NCBI RefSeq assembly: GCF_000429465.1 | Contig: NZ_AUBX01000015.1 | Location: forward strand, 406,957-470,956 | From: Algoriphagus vanfongensis DSM 17529 | GTDB taxonomy: Bacteria > Bacteroidota > Bacteroidia > Cytophagales > Cyclobacteriaceae | Length of the DNA stretch: 64,000 bases | Direction: 5' to 3' | Part shown: one piece after another, positions 50,589 through 58,995 of the stretch | Layout of the letters: each line of letters opens with the position of its first letter | How positions within the stretch are numbered: the stretch's first letter is position 1 | The notes under the pieces: model-generated | The model's database searches: none | Seen by the model: the letters and a program-made list of their open reading frames with translations, nothing else | What the model was told of the DNA's origin: nothing | Made by a program: the position numbers and the translations under genes

Positions 50589-52364
50589 ATGAGAGTATTT
50601 GATTTTGAAAACGAACGGTTAGCGGAGAAAATTGCAGAAGTGAAAGTGAAGACGGGCCAGCTTTCGCTATTTCGCTTGTTCGTTTTTGTGGGCTTGGTTT
50701 GTTTTTTAGTCCTGTTTTTTTCAGACGCATTTTGGTGGATTTTCTTGCTTTTGGCCTCTGTGGCTGGTTTTGTCTATCTGATTCAGCAATATAATTTCCA
50801 AAAGGACCAAGGACTGATTTACCGTTCCTTGATTCAGATAGAAGAAAACAAAACTGCAAGACAAAACAGAAATCTATCTAATCTGGATCAGGGCGCAGAA
50901 TTCAAAGACAAAGGCCATCCATTTTGTGATGACTTGGACTTATTTGGTTCACATTCGCTCTTTCAGCTTCTCAATCACACACAGAGTCAGACTGCAAGGG
51001 TCAAACTAGCCGAAAAACTCAAATCTCCCATGCAGCTAGCAGACTCCGAAAAGCTGCGAGAGGCTGTGGATGAGCTCTCCCAAAAGAGTGAACTACTTCG
51101 GGCCTATGAGGCAGTAGGCATGTCATTTTTTGATCAGAGTCTTTCCCAGAATCAATGGAAAAGCTGGTTGGAAACTGAGGAAAAAGGCAAGCTTTGGATG
51201 CTGGTGTCCGGAGTGATAGGTATGCTGGGCGGAGCTGTACTTTTTTTCCTTAGCTATGCGGAGGTGATTCCATTTGGATTTTTAGGCCTGTGGGTTTTGG
51301 TTGGGGTCTTTTTGATGGCCTTTGTGTTTCAACCGCTGAAAACAGCCGCAGCTAAAATCCCTTCAAAGCGTACGCTAAAAGCGTTTAGACATTGGCTGGT
51401 GTTGCTGGAAAAAGAAGACTTCCAAGCTGAATACTTGCAAAAAAGCACTGAGTCCCTCAAGGCACAAGGGGTCTTGGCTTCCGAGAAACTGAAGGGGCTG
51501 GATCGGATGGGATTTTGGATCGAAAGTCGGCTCAACGTCCTGTATATTCCGATCAACTTGATTCTTTGGACGGATTTGATCTTGTATTACAATCTGTTTC
51601 GGTGGAAAAGAAAATTTGGTGAGCAGGTGGCTCATTATCCAGCACTCCTTTCAGACTGGGAGGTTTGGGTGTCTTTGGGGGCGTTTCAGCAAGAGGTCGG
51701 GAGAGATGGAAAAGTAAAGTTGACAGAGCAGCTTTGTTTTTCTGGGCAAGAACTAAGTCACCCACTTCTTTCTCCCAAAAAGGCAATTTCAAATAGTTTT
51801 ACCATTGACCGATCTGCAAAACTTACGCTCTTGACTGGAGCCAATATGTCTGGGAAGACGACTTTTATGAGGACTTTGGGTACCAATCTGGTGCTGATCA
51901 ATCTAGGGTTGAGACCATTTGGAGAAAGTGTCGAGTTGGGCCAGTTTCAGCTTTATACCAGCATGAGAAATTCAGATAATCTGGGTGAAAGTGTCAGTTC
52001 ATTCTATGCTGAGCTCAGCCGGATCAAAAAATTGATAGATAGGCTGGACAGCGGAGAGAAACTATTCTTTTTGCTGGATGAGATTTTAAAAGGAACAAAT
52101 ACCGAGGATAGGATTTCTGGAAGCGAAGCACTTATCCGCCAGCTTCAAGACTCGCCTTCGCTGGGGATCATCAGTACACATGATATTGAGCTTTCGCAGC
52201 TGGAGAATGAAATTCCTTATGTGAAAAACTATAGTTTTCACTCTGAGATCCATGACAAAACGATTGACTTTGATTACAAAATCAAGAGAGGTCCCTGCCC
52301 AAGTTTCAATGCGCATAAGCTCATGGAGCTGATGGGGATCAGGTTTCAGGAGCGGGAAAAGTAA
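50589..52364 (+). CDS. Membrane-anchored MutS-family ATPase
   Basis: The 591-aa protein has two membrane helices near the N-terminus (about residues 28-70, FRLFVFVGLVCFLVLFF and FWWIFLLLASVAGFVYLI), two more around residues 205-245, a helical middle resembling MutS domain III/IV, and a C-terminal MutS ATPase domain. Its Walker A is LLTGANMSGKTTFMRTLG, then SFYAELSRIKKLIDRL, Walker B FFLLDEILKGTNTEDR and GIISTHDIELSQL. It lacks the mismatch-recognition Phe-x-Glu domain I. True MutS is cytosolic; this membrane version is widespread in Bacteroidota, function unproven. The ATG at 50589 is preferred to an in-frame TTG 6 bases upstream that overlaps the -7 box. Confidence 0.87.
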   Translation: MRVFDFENERLAEKIAEVKVKTGQLSLFRLFVFVGLVCFLVLFFSDAFWWIFLLLASVAGFVYLIQQYNFQKDQGLIYRSLIQIEENKTARQNRNLSNLDQGAEFKDKGHPFCDDLDLFGSHSLFQLLNHTQSQTARVKLAEKLKSPMQLADSEKLREAVDELSQKSELLRAYEAVGMSFFDQSLSQNQWKSWLETEEKGKLWMLVSGVIGMLGGAVLFFLSYAEVIPFGFLGLWVLVGVFLMAFVFQPLKTAAAKIPSKRTLKAFRHWLVLLEKEDFQAEYLQKSTESLKAQGVLASEKLKGLDRMGFWIESRLNVLYIPINLILWTDLILYYNLFRWKRKFGEQVAHYPALLSDWEVWVSLGAFQQEVGRDGKVKLTEQLCFSGQELSHPLLSPKKAISNSFTIDRSAKLTLLTGANMSGKTTFMRTLGTNLVLINLGLRPFGESVELGQFQLYTSMRNSDNLGESVSSFYAELSRIKKLIDRLDSGEKLFFLLDEILKGTNTEDRISGSEALIRQLQDSPSLGIISTHDIELSQLENEIPYVKNYSFHSEIHDKTIDFDYKIKRGPCPSFNAHKLMELMGIRFQEREK

Positions 52365-52426
52365 TTTTCGCAAAGTAAAGCGGGTCGACTTATCCACATT
52401 CATCGGGATTATCCTTCAGATTGTCT

Positions 52427-52434
52427 TATTTTTG
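52427..52434 (+). promoter_or_regulatory. -7 box just before purK
   Basis: TATTTTTG fits TAnnTTTG and ends 5 bases before the purK ATG, which implies a transcript starting at or very near the start codon. Confidence 0.45.
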
Positions 52435-52439
52435 CGCCA

Positions 52440-53582
52440 ATGAAAACTGCTCAGTCTAAAACCCTGGGAGTACTCGGAGGAGGGCAACTCGGCCGAATGC
52501 TCATACAATCTGCCATCAATTACAATCAAGATATCCACATTTTGGATCCAGATCCCAATGCCCCATGCAAGGATTTGGCGCAAAAGTTTACAGTGGGCTC
52601 ACTGAAAGATTTTGACACAGTCTACGCATTTGGAAAGGACTGTGATGTGATCACTGTGGAGATAGAAAGTGTAAATACAGATGCTCTAGCAAAGCTGGAG
52701 TCAGAAGGAAAGCAAGTTTATCCACAGCCTCATATCTTGAAACTGATCCAAGATAAGCGAGAGCAAAAGCAGTTTTATCAACAAAATGAAATTCCAACTG
52801 CTGATTTTATATTGACTGATACCAAGGAGTCGGTGATTGCAAATCAGGATTTTCTTCCTGCCGTGAATAAGTTGGGTCGGGAGGGATACGACGGTCGCGG
52901 TGTACAGATACTTCGGAGCGTAGAGGATATGGACAGTGCCTTTGAGGCACCCAGTCTTTTGGAGAAGCTGATTGATTTTGACAAAGAAATCGCAGTGACA
53001 GTAGCCAGAAATCAAGCGGGTGAATTGATCGCCTATCCGGCAGTAGAGTGTGCATTTCATCCTACAGCGAATTTGGTAGAGTTCCTTTTTGCGCCAGCGG
53101 AGATTTCTCCTGAAGTGGAGGCAAAAGCGCAAGAAATCGCAAAAGAGGTGATTTTGAAGTTGGATATGGTTGGGATTTTGGCTGTAGAGATGTTTGTCAC
53201 CAAAGAGGGTGAAGTGCTGGTCAATGAAATCGCCCCTCGTCCGCACAATAGTGGCCACCATACAATCGAGGCTAATATTACTTCTCAGTTTGAGCAGCAC
53301 TTGAGATCGGTGATGAATTGGCCATTGGGCAATCCAGACCTTCGGTGTCCCGCTGCGATGATCAATCTACTAGGTGAAGACGGCTACACTGGGGAAGCTT
53401 ATGTGGAAGGGCAGGAAGAAGCAATGCAGGAAAAGGGTGTGTTTATCCATCTTTACGGGAAAAAATTGACGAAACCTTTCCGTAAAATGGGGCATGTGAC
53501 GCTTTTGGATGAAAGTGTCGACCAACTCAAAACCAGAGCAAACCGAATCAAAGATCTAATCAAAATAAAATCTAAATCATGA
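52440..53582 (+). CDS. purK: 5-(carboxyamino)imidazole ribonucleotide synthase
   Basis: The 380-aa protein is an ATP-grasp enzyme: [17 protein letters not shown] at the start, [13 protein letters not shown], the ATP-binding [15 protein letters not shown] region, [30 protein letters not shown] with the metal-binding Glu and Asn, and a C-terminal GHVTLL domain. PurK carboxylates AIR to N5-CAIR with ATP and bicarbonate in de novo purine synthesis. It overlaps purE by 4 bases (ATGA), so the two are translationally coupled as in most bacteria. The ATG at 52440 matches the family start and is close behind the -7 box. Confidence 0.96.
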   Translation: MKTAQSKTLGVLGGGQLGRMLIQSAINYNQDIHILDPDPNAPCKDLAQKFTVGSLKDFDTVYAFGKDCDVITVEIESVNTDALAKLESEGKQVYPQPHILKLIQDKREQKQFYQQNEIPTADFILTDTKESVIANQDFLPAVNKLGREGYDGRGVQILRSVEDMDSAFEAPSLLEKLIDFDKEIAVTVARNQAGELIAYPAVECAFHPTANLVEFLFAPAEISPEVEAKAQEIAKEVILKLDMVGILAVEMFVTKEGEVLVNEIAPRPHNSGHHTIEANITSQFEQHLRSVMNWPLGNPDLRCPAAMINLLGEDGYTGEAYVEGQEEAMQEKGVFIHLYGKKLTKPFRKMGHVTLLDESVDQLKTRANRIKDLIKIKSKS

Positions 53583-54094
53583 ATCCACAGGTAGGAATAA
53601 TCATGGGAAGTCAGTCTGATCTTCCAGTAATGGCAGAGGCTGCCGAAATTTTGGAGGAATTGGGTGTAAGTTTTGAAGTGACCATCGTGTCGGCGCATCG
53701 TACTCCTGACAGAATGGTAGACTATGCAAGATCTGCAAGAGATCGCGGTTTGAAAGTAATTATTGCTGGGGCTGGTGGAGCAGCTCACTTGCCTGGAATG
53801 GTAGCTTCTATGACCAGTCTTCCCGTGGTGGGTGTGCCAGTCAAGAGCTCTAACTCCATCGATGGCTGGGATAGTATCTTATCTATTTTGCAAATGCCAG
53901 GGGGAATTCCCGTGGCTACAGTAGCTTTGAATGGTGCAAAAAATGCCGGTATTCTGGCAGCTTCCATGGTAGGGGCTTATGATACTGTCATCGGAAAAAA
54001 CCTAGATGAGTACAAGGCTTCTCTGAAAGACAAAGTCGAGAAAACGGCTGTGGATCTGGAAGAGAAAGGATGGAAAGCGATTTTGAAGAAATGA
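53579..54094 (+). CDS. purE: N5-carboxyaminoimidazole ribonucleotide mutase
   Basis: The 171-aa protein is a class I Pur[15 protein letters not shown] at the start, [17 protein letters not shown] (substrate-binding His), [29 protein letters not shown] and the [15 protein letters not shown] [17 protein letters not shown] loop. It converts N5-CAIR to CAIR, the step after PurK. The gene overlaps purK by 4 bases and ends at a perfect terminator palindrome 2 bases after its stop. Confidence 0.97.
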   Translation: MNPQVGIIMGSQSDLPVMAEAAEILEELGVSFEVTIVSAHRTPDRMVDYARSARDRGLKVIIAGAGGAAHLPGMVASMTSLPVVGVPVKSSNSIDGWDSILSILQMPGGIPVATVALNGAKNAGILAASMVGAYDTVIGKNLDEYKASLKDKVEKTAVDLEEKGWKAILKK

Positions 54095-54096
54095 TA

Positions 54097-54122
54097 AAAG
54101 GCTGTCAAATTTGACAGCCTTT
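54097..54122 (+). terminator. Terminator after purE
   Basis: AAAGGCTGTCAAATTTGACAGCCTTT is a perfect 26-base palindrome starting 2 bases after the purE stop; its 3' T run is short (TTTC). Read-through to the small gene at 54128 is possible. Confidence 0.82.
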
Positions 54123-54127
54123 CTACT

Positions 54128-54283
54128 ATGAATTGGAGACGAATCATCCGTTTTAAGATTGGAGATGTGCCCTGGGAAATCCCACTTAACATACTCCTGC
54201 TGCTCATAGCCATCACTGTGCTGCTGATGGCTGGTGGAGCGTATTTGGGTGTTCAGTTTGCCCAGAGTCAGGCTAGTCCGTAA
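54128..54283 (+). CDS. 51-aa single-helix membrane protein
   Basis: The frame encodes 51 residues: a basic N-terminus (NWRRIIRFKIGDVPWEIPLN), one clear membrane helix (ILLLLIAITVLLMAGGAYLGVQF) and a short tail AQSQASP. The start is 5 bases after the purE terminator. Its end overlaps the convergent gene at 54273 by 11 bases. No family recognised; the hydropathy pattern supports translation. Confidence 0.5.
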   Translation: MNWRRIIRFKIGDVPWEIPLNILLLLIAITVLLMAGGAYLGVQFAQSQASP

Positions 54284-54725
54284 AGATCCCCCAGCCGTCA
54301 TCGTGCTTCTCGCTAGGATCAAATCCTGCGATCCACTCCAAGAAGAGTTTTCTGTACTCCTCTATTGCTTCCCGTAGCAGTTGGAGATGTTCCTCGGCAT
54401 GGGTCTCTTCCATTGCTAGCTGGTAGGTCATGGTATGGAGACTTTTAGCATGTACTTTCATCAAGACAGCATTTTCCATTTTGAGTACGAAGTCCGGAAT
54501 GCCTTCTGCTCCTGCAAATTTGGAGCTCATCAGCATAGCGTCCTCCATCATGATACTGCCATAAAGTTCCCTTCTGGCTTCATCCAGACTTCCCACCAAG
54601 GCCTTGGTCAGACCGACGATTTCTTTCGCCTTTTTCATCAAAGGATGTTTGTAGATGCGTTCTTGCTCTTTTCGGAAGTCAAACTCATCTTCTTCATCAA
54701 AATCGTCGTCAAAATCGTCCCACAT
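54273..54725 (-). CDS. Acidic helical conserved hypothetical protein
   Basis: The 150-aa protein has a very acidic N-terminus (WDDFDDDFDEEDEFDF), then three long helices (HPLMKKAKEIVGLTKALVGSLDEARRELYGSIMMEDAMLMSSKFAGAEG, EETHAEEHLQLLREAIEEYRKLFLEWIAGF). No known motif is visible. It precedes the DUF3127 gene on the same strand with 26 bases between them. Function unknown; related proteins are likely in other Cytophagales. Confidence 0.72.
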   Translation of the reverse strand: MWDDFDDDFDEEDEFDFRKEQERIYKHPLMKKAKEIVGLTKALVGSLDEARRELYGSIMMEDAMLMSSKFAGAEGIPDFVLKMENAVLMKVHAKSLHTMTYQLAMEETHAEEHLQLLREAIEEYRKLFLEWIAGFDPSEKHDDGWGIFTD

Positions 54726-54751
54726 ACATTAAAAAGTTTAAGTGCTAGTTT

Positions 54752-55099
54752 TTAAAAAGGCAATTTGTCCTCTTCACTATCAGAGTAAAAAGTGTCTACC
54801 TCAGGCATGTTATTGGATGGTCCAGGATTGGCTCCGGTCTTTTCCACTCTGAAGGCTTTCACTTCGGTATACCAGCGGTTGTTATATTCGCGGCTTTCTA
54901 CATCTATACTTAGGGTAACCTGCTCTCCAACTGCCATTGGCATTTGATCGATTTTGTCGCCCCAGATCGCTACGCATACTTTTTTTGGATATTGGCCTGG
55001 AGTCTCGACGATATATTCTTGCTTTCTCCAGTTGTTGCCACTTTTAGAATTTCCACTTACCTCAGCCAGTTTTTGGATTACTTTTCCAGACAGTTCCAT
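54752..55099 (-). CDS. DUF3127 OB-fold protein with SSB-like tail
   Basis: The 115-aa protein is a DUF3127 member: SGNNWRKQEYIVETPGQYPKKVCVAIWGDKIDQM, EQVTLSIDVESREYNNRWYTEVKAFRVE form a compact beta-barrel of OB type. The C-terminus is acidic and ends EEDKLPF, much like the DDDIPF tail of single-strand DNA-binding proteins that recruits repair partners. A role in ssDNA binding is inference. The start ATG is at 55099 and a near -7 box TACCTTCG is seen upstream at 55125-55132 on the minus strand. The acidic hypothetical gene follows. Confidence 0.82.
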   Translation of the reverse strand: MELSGKVIQKLAEVSGNSKSGNNWRKQEYIVETPGQYPKKVCVAIWGDKIDQMPMAVGEQVTLSIDVESREYNNRWYTEVKAFRVEKTGANPGPSNNMPEVDTFYSDSEEDKLPF

Positions 55100-55437
55100 T
55101 TTTGATTTTTAGTTTTTCTCGAACAACGAAGGTAAGCAATGTGGGTTGAAAGTCCTGATTTGGAAAAAAGAAAACAAATCTAGTTTGAGGTTGTATTTAA
55201 CATTTTTTGGCATTATGATTGACTATTTATGGATTCCTGCAGAAATAATCTGGAATTTTAATCTAAATCCGACCATTGAAACAGAATATTGTTTTGAAGG
55301 TGAGGCGAGATTTAAAAATGACTTTCAAATCTTTGCAGGGTATAGTGCAAAAACATATTTTTAAAACTGTTTCAAATTCTCTCATTCTAAAAAAATACTA
55401 TGGCTTAAACTTTTACGTTGTATCTAAACCAATTCAA

Positions 55438-56040
55438 ATGAGTAAGCGAATAGGTCCTAAGGACAGCGAGTTGATAGCTCAATATAGGAATGGCAGTGAA
55501 GCTGCTTTCGATCTTTTGGTAGATCGGTATAAGTCAAAAGTATTTACCACAATCTTCCTGATCGTCAAGGATCAGGATTTGGCAGAAGATCTGCTTCAGG
55601 ATGTGTTTGTAAAGGTGGTCAAAACCCTCAATTCGGATCGTTATAATGAAGAGGGGAAATTTCAGCCGTGGATTATGAGAATCGCTCACAATCTGGCGAT
55701 TGATCATTTTCGCAAATCCAGGCGCTATCCTACCATCATGATGGAGGATGGATCGAGCTTGTTCAATTCTCTTCGGTTTGCTGAAGAAAATGCCGAGGAC
55801 AAGCAAGTCCGGGAAGAAGATATTCAGCTAGTGAAAAAGCTGATAGAAGAGCTTCCTGATGCTCAAAAGGAAGTATTGATTATGAGACATTATATGGAGA
55901 TGAGTTTTCAGGAAATCGCAGATCAGACCGGAGTAAGTATCAATACTGCTTTGGGAAGAATGCGCTACGCTCTGATTCATTTAAGAAAGAAAATGAAACA
56001 CTTAAATTTTGCCTATGACAAAACTATTTACCCCAAATGA
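55438..56040 (+). CDS. ECF sigma-70 factor
   Basis: The 200-aa protein is an extracytoplasmic-function sigma factor. Region 2 contains GSEAAFDLLVDRYKSKVFTTIFLIVKDQDLAEDLLQDVFVKVVKTL and WIMRIAHNLAIDHFRKSRR. A linker follows, then region 4 with LPDAQKEVLIMRHYMEMSFQEIADQTGVSINTALGRMRYALIHLRKKM (helix-turn-helix). ECF factors direct RNA polymerase to specific promoters in response to envelope or stress signals. The ATG at 55438 is used because the in-frame upstream residues do not fit the family. A 77-residue ORF overlaps its end by 26 bases and may encode a cognate regulator; no typical membrane anti-sigma or FecR gene is present. Confidence 0.92.
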   Translation: MSKRIGPKDSELIAQYRNGSEAAFDLLVDRYKSKVFTTIFLIVKDQDLAEDLLQDVFVKVVKTLNSDRYNEEGKFQPWIMRIAHNLAIDHFRKSRRYPTIMMEDGSSLFNSLRFAEENAEDKQVREEDIQLVKKLIEELPDAQKEVLIMRHYMEMSFQEIADQTGVSINTALGRMRYALIHLRKKMKHLNFAYDKTIYPK

Positions 56041-56248
56041 CCTGATACGATATGTCTATCAGGAAATGCCGGAGGTAGAACAAGAGCTCTTAATGCAGGC
56101 CTTGCGCAGTGATGAAAAACTGATGCAAGAATACGTAGAATTGCTGAGCGCGATAGAGCAACTGGATCAAATCCAGCTTCAACCTTCGGAAAAAGTAGTA
56201 AAAGCAATCAAGCTGAAAGCTAAGTCTACGGGACTGCAAAAAGTCTGA
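56015..56248 (+). CDS. Small helical protein overlapping ECF sigma gene
   Basis: The 77-aa protein starts at 56015, 26 bases inside the sigma-factor gene, and is read in another frame. It is all helical: TKLFTPNDLIRYVYQEMPEVEQELLMQALRSDEKLMQEYVELLSAIEQL and a C-terminal basic helix (VVKAIKLKAKSTGL). The residues LIRYVYQEM and a helix pair recall short cytosolic zinc-less anti-sigma domains (ASD), but the usual His/Cys zinc ligands are missing. It may bind the sigma factor. A perfect terminator follows 8 bases after its stop. Confidence 0.72.
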   Translation: MTKLFTPNDLIRYVYQEMPEVEQELLMQALRSDEKLMQEYVELLSAIEQLDQIQLQPSEKVVKAIKLKAKSTGLQKV

Positions 56249-56256
56249 CTATCGGT

Positions 56257-56283
56257 AACCCCGCAATTGCGGGGTTTTTTTTA
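56257..56283 (+). terminator. Terminator after ECF/small-ORF unit
   Basis: AACCCCGCAATTGCGGGGTT (56257-56276) is a perfect palindrome followed by a run of Ts (TTTTTTT). Strong intrinsic terminator. Confidence 0.92.
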
Positions 56284-56286
56284 TGC

Positions 56287-57150
56287 TTATTTGATAAACT
56301 GAATCGCTTGCTGGATACATTGGGAGTAAGTCAGAATATCAAACCCGTGCCCTTGATTTTGGATAGGATAAAATTCATGGTCTACCACGTTGTTGTTCAA
56401 GGCATCTTCAAGAAGTAAGGCTTGGGAATATGGAACTACCTGATCATCGGTACCATGAAAGAAGATAGTGGGAGGAGATGTGTCTCCGATGAATTTTACT
56501 GGGCTTGCCTGCTCATACAGGAATGGGTGAGTATCAGGTGTCCCTCCGATGAATTCAGTCAGACCAAGTGCTGTTTGTGTGTTGAATTTGTAAAGTTCGG
56601 CCAAGTCAGTAGGTGGGAAGAAAGCAATAATATACTGTATGTCACCGATCATTTTTAGCTTATATCCATGCAATAGCGCCAAATGTGCTCCTGCGCTTGC
56701 TCCCGCTAATACGATCTGACCGTCTATATTCCATTCCTGACTTTTGCTGAGAATCAATTCGATAGCTGATCTCACATCATCTGCCTGAGCTGGAAAGGGG
56801 TTGGTTTTGTTTTCTGTATCATACAGGCGGTAATTGATCGAAGCGAATGCATAGTCTGTGAGTTCCTGCTCCATAAGAGGCTTAAACTGATAAAATTCGG
56901 ATTTGTCTCCGCTAGTCCAACCTCCTCCATGGATATATATAAGGAGTGGGGTTTCCTGCAGATTTCTTCCTTCGGGCAAAAAGATGTCCAATGTTTGATT
57001 GACTCCAGTCCCATAGGAGAGATCCGTTATTTCCAGAGCAGGAAGTGGATCTTTGCTATCACTGTCTTCGGAAGAACTACAGGATTGGATCGCAGCGAGT
57101 GCGAGTAGAAGGACACCAAAGAGAAAAATGCGATCAAAAAGATGTTTCAT
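56287..57150 (-). CDS. Alpha/beta-hydrolase lipoprotein
   Basis: The 287-aa protein has a lipoprotein signal (FGVLLLALAAIQSC) and an alpha/beta-hydrolase fold of the BD-FAE/esterase type: oxyanion hole YIHGGGW, nucleophile motif VLAGASAGAHLALL (Ser), acid in FFHGTDDQVVP and His in QNQGHGF. Substrates are likely esters in the periplasm or at the surface. The ATG at 57150 comes directly after the ALDH stop (TGA-T-ATG), so the two genes form an operon. An in-frame start 51 bases upstream would run into the ALDH gene and is rejected. Confidence 0.88.
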   Translation of the reverse strand: MKHLFDRIFLFGVLLLALAAIQSCSSSEDSDSKDPLPALEITDLSYGTGVNQTLDIFLPEGRNLQETPLLIYIHGGGWTSGDKSEFYQFKPLMEQELTDYAFASINYRLYDTENKTNPFPAQADDVRSAIELILSKSQEWNIDGQIVLAGASAGAHLALLHGYKLKMIGDIQYIIAFFPPTDLAELYKFNTQTALGLTEFIGGTPDTHPFLYEQASPVKFIGDTSPPTIFFHGTDDQVVPYSQALLLEDALNNNVVDHEFYPIQNQGHGFDILTYSQCIQQAIQFIK

Positions 57151-57151
57151 A

Positions 57152-58582
57152 TCAGAACCATTTGATGAGAGAATTGATGATTTGCTTTGTTTTAGTGCCA
57201 TAAGGTGGTCTCAGAAGAGATGCATTATTAAAGCCTATTCTCTGCTTGAGTACTCCTTTTTCATTGCTAAATGCCAAAAATCCATAATAGCCGTGAGATT
57301 TGCCGATTCCACTCGTATTCACTCCTCCGAAAGGAAGTTCCTGATGCATGAAGTGAAGGACACAATCATTGATTACGACATTGCCGGAGCTCGTTTCTTC
57401 TAGGACTAGGTTGGTTTCTTCTTTGTCTTGAGAAAATATATAGAGAGCTAATGGTTTGGGTTTGGAATTGATGTAATCAATGGCCTGATCCAAGTCTGTA
57501 TAGGAAAGAATAGGCAAAATAGGGCCGAAGATTTCTTCGTGTGCTAGGTCCATGCTCTCTGTGATCAGGCTAAGTAGAGTGGGTTCAAAAAACCGATGAT
57601 TCGGGATTCTTTTGCCTCCAAATTCTAGTTTAGCTCCCAAGTTCAATGCATTTTCAAGAAGATTATCAAGTCTTCGAAAGTGCTTGTCATTGACCACCTT
57701 AGTGAGGTCTTTACTATTTTCTATTCCTTTATAGTCTGGATCAAACTGCTGTTGAATGGCGATTTTTAACTCATCCAATAACCTGTCCTTGATCGATTCA
57801 TGAACCAAAAGATAGTCTGGAGCTACACAGGTTTGTCCGCAGTTGATGAGTTTTCCATAGATAATTTTGGAAGCGGCGTCTTTGATGTCGGCTGAAGGTC
57901 CTATTAAAGTAGGAGACTTTCCTCCTAGCTCTAAGGTGACTGAGCTTAGGTTTTTAGCGGCTTCCCCCATGATGATTTTTCCAACTTGAGGGCTCCCTGT
58001 GAAAAAGATGTGGTCAAAAGGGAGTTCAAGGAGCTCTTGAGAAGTTTTGGCATCTCCTTGCACTACAGCTACCTCACTCGTTTCAAACAAGTCTAGTATC
58101 ATTTTTTCAATGAGTCCGGAAGTATGAGGAGTCATCTCTGAAGGCTTGATGATAGCGGTACATCCTGCCGCTAATGCAGAAATGAGAGGACCAATCGCCA
58201 GATTGAATGGGTAGTTCCAAGGCGAAATGATCAGTGTCCGTCCCTTAGGTTCTGCATGGACAAAAGCCTTTGTCCCCATCATGGCAAGTGGAGTCGGCAC
58301 AGCTTTTGGCTTCATCCATGACTTTAAGTTTTTGATCGTATGATTGATCTCGGTGGTGATGGGGTAGATCTCACTAAGATCTGTTTCTACTTCTGATTTC
58401 TGAAAATCATTCCAAAGGGCTAATCGAATCTCCTTCTGATTTTGTTTGACCCAGGATCTGATCTTGGCTATTCTATCTATTCTTTCTTGGAGGGAGGATC
58501 TTCTCCATTGTTGTGCAGTTGTTTTTTGAGATTCGAAGAGGCTATGAGTGCTGTCAATAGCCGGTTGTTTCCATTCCATCAT
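57152..58582 (-). CDS. ALDH family-3-like aldehyde dehydrogenase
   Basis: The protein (476 aa from this start) is a class-3 type NAD(P)-dependent ALDH. Motifs are PWNYPFNLAIGPLISALAAGCTAIIKPSEMTPHTSGLIEK, TGSPQVGKIIMGEAAKNLSSVTLELGGKSPTLIG (catalytic Glu in LELGG) and CGQTCVAPDYLL (catalytic Cys), then HEEIFGPILPIL and the C-terminal GGVNTSGIGKSHGYYGFLAFSNEKGV. It oxidises aldehydes to acids. The ATG pair at 58582/58579 is used; ATGs at 58621 and 58645 are also in frame. It is coupled to the downstream esterase-like lipoprotein, suggesting ester breakdown followed by aldehyde oxidation; this is inference. Confidence 0.9.
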   Translation of the reverse strand: MMEWKQPAIDSTHSLFESQKTTAQQWRRSSLQERIDRIAKIRSWVKQNQKEIRLALWNDFQKSEVETDLSEIYPITTEINHTIKNLKSWMKPKAVPTPLAMMGTKAFVHAEPKGRTLIISPWNYPFNLAIGPLISALAAGCTAIIKPSEMTPHTSGLIEKMILDLFETSEVAVVQGDAKTSQELLELPFDHIFFTGSPQVGKIIMGEAAKNLSSVTLELGGKSPTLIGPSADIKDAASKIIYGKLINCGQTCVAPDYLLVHESIKDRLLDELKIAIQQQFDPDYKGIENSKDLTKVVNDKHFRRLDNLLENALNLGAKLEFGGKRIPNHRFFEPTLLSLITESMDLAHEEIFGPILPILSYTDLDQAIDYINSKPKPLALYIFSQDKEETNLVLEETSSGNVVINDCVLHFMHQELPFGGVNTSGIGKSHGYYGFLAFSNEKGVLKQRIGFNNASLLRPPYGTKTKQIINSLIKWF

Positions 58583-58645
58583 GATAGATTCAAGGTAATC
58601 AATTCCATGCCAATAAGCCATTTTAAGTTTTGCGGTGGATAGCAC

Positions 58646-58995
58646 GTGAGCACTTTTTGATCAAGGTCAACACTGACTATGGATTTTGTTTAACAAATTA
58701 TCTATAACAATAAACAAAAATCATTATTTAGGCTTTAAAAATCATTTCATAACAAAAAAAATGTATTACAAATCAAAATATTGATTCAAATGCTTGGAAA
58801 TGAAAAACATAAAAGTGTATTTTTATGGCAAATTAGTATAGATAAGTGAGTTAATTCTTCTGTGATGAGTTTGATTTCAGGAGATAAAGTAAGGTTTAGG
58901 TGGTGTTCTTTTCCATGATTGATGCCGCTAATAATCTGATAATGAAAAGAATATAGAGCAACGTTTACGAACTCGAAATTTTAAATTCTAACGAT
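58646..58995. other. AT-rich gap before giant surface protein
   Basis: The 350-base gap holds no ORF. It is AT-rich with short inverted elements such as TTTGTTTAACAAA (58685-58697 region), presumably the divergent promoter zone for the ALDH gene and the giant protein gene. No exact TAnnTTTG box was found. Confidence 0.4.

Noticed and set aside
50589..52364. MutS-like gene considered as mismatch-repair mutS
   Set aside because: It has membrane helices and lacks the mismatch-recognition domain and the Phe-x-Glu motif; length is well below that of MutS.
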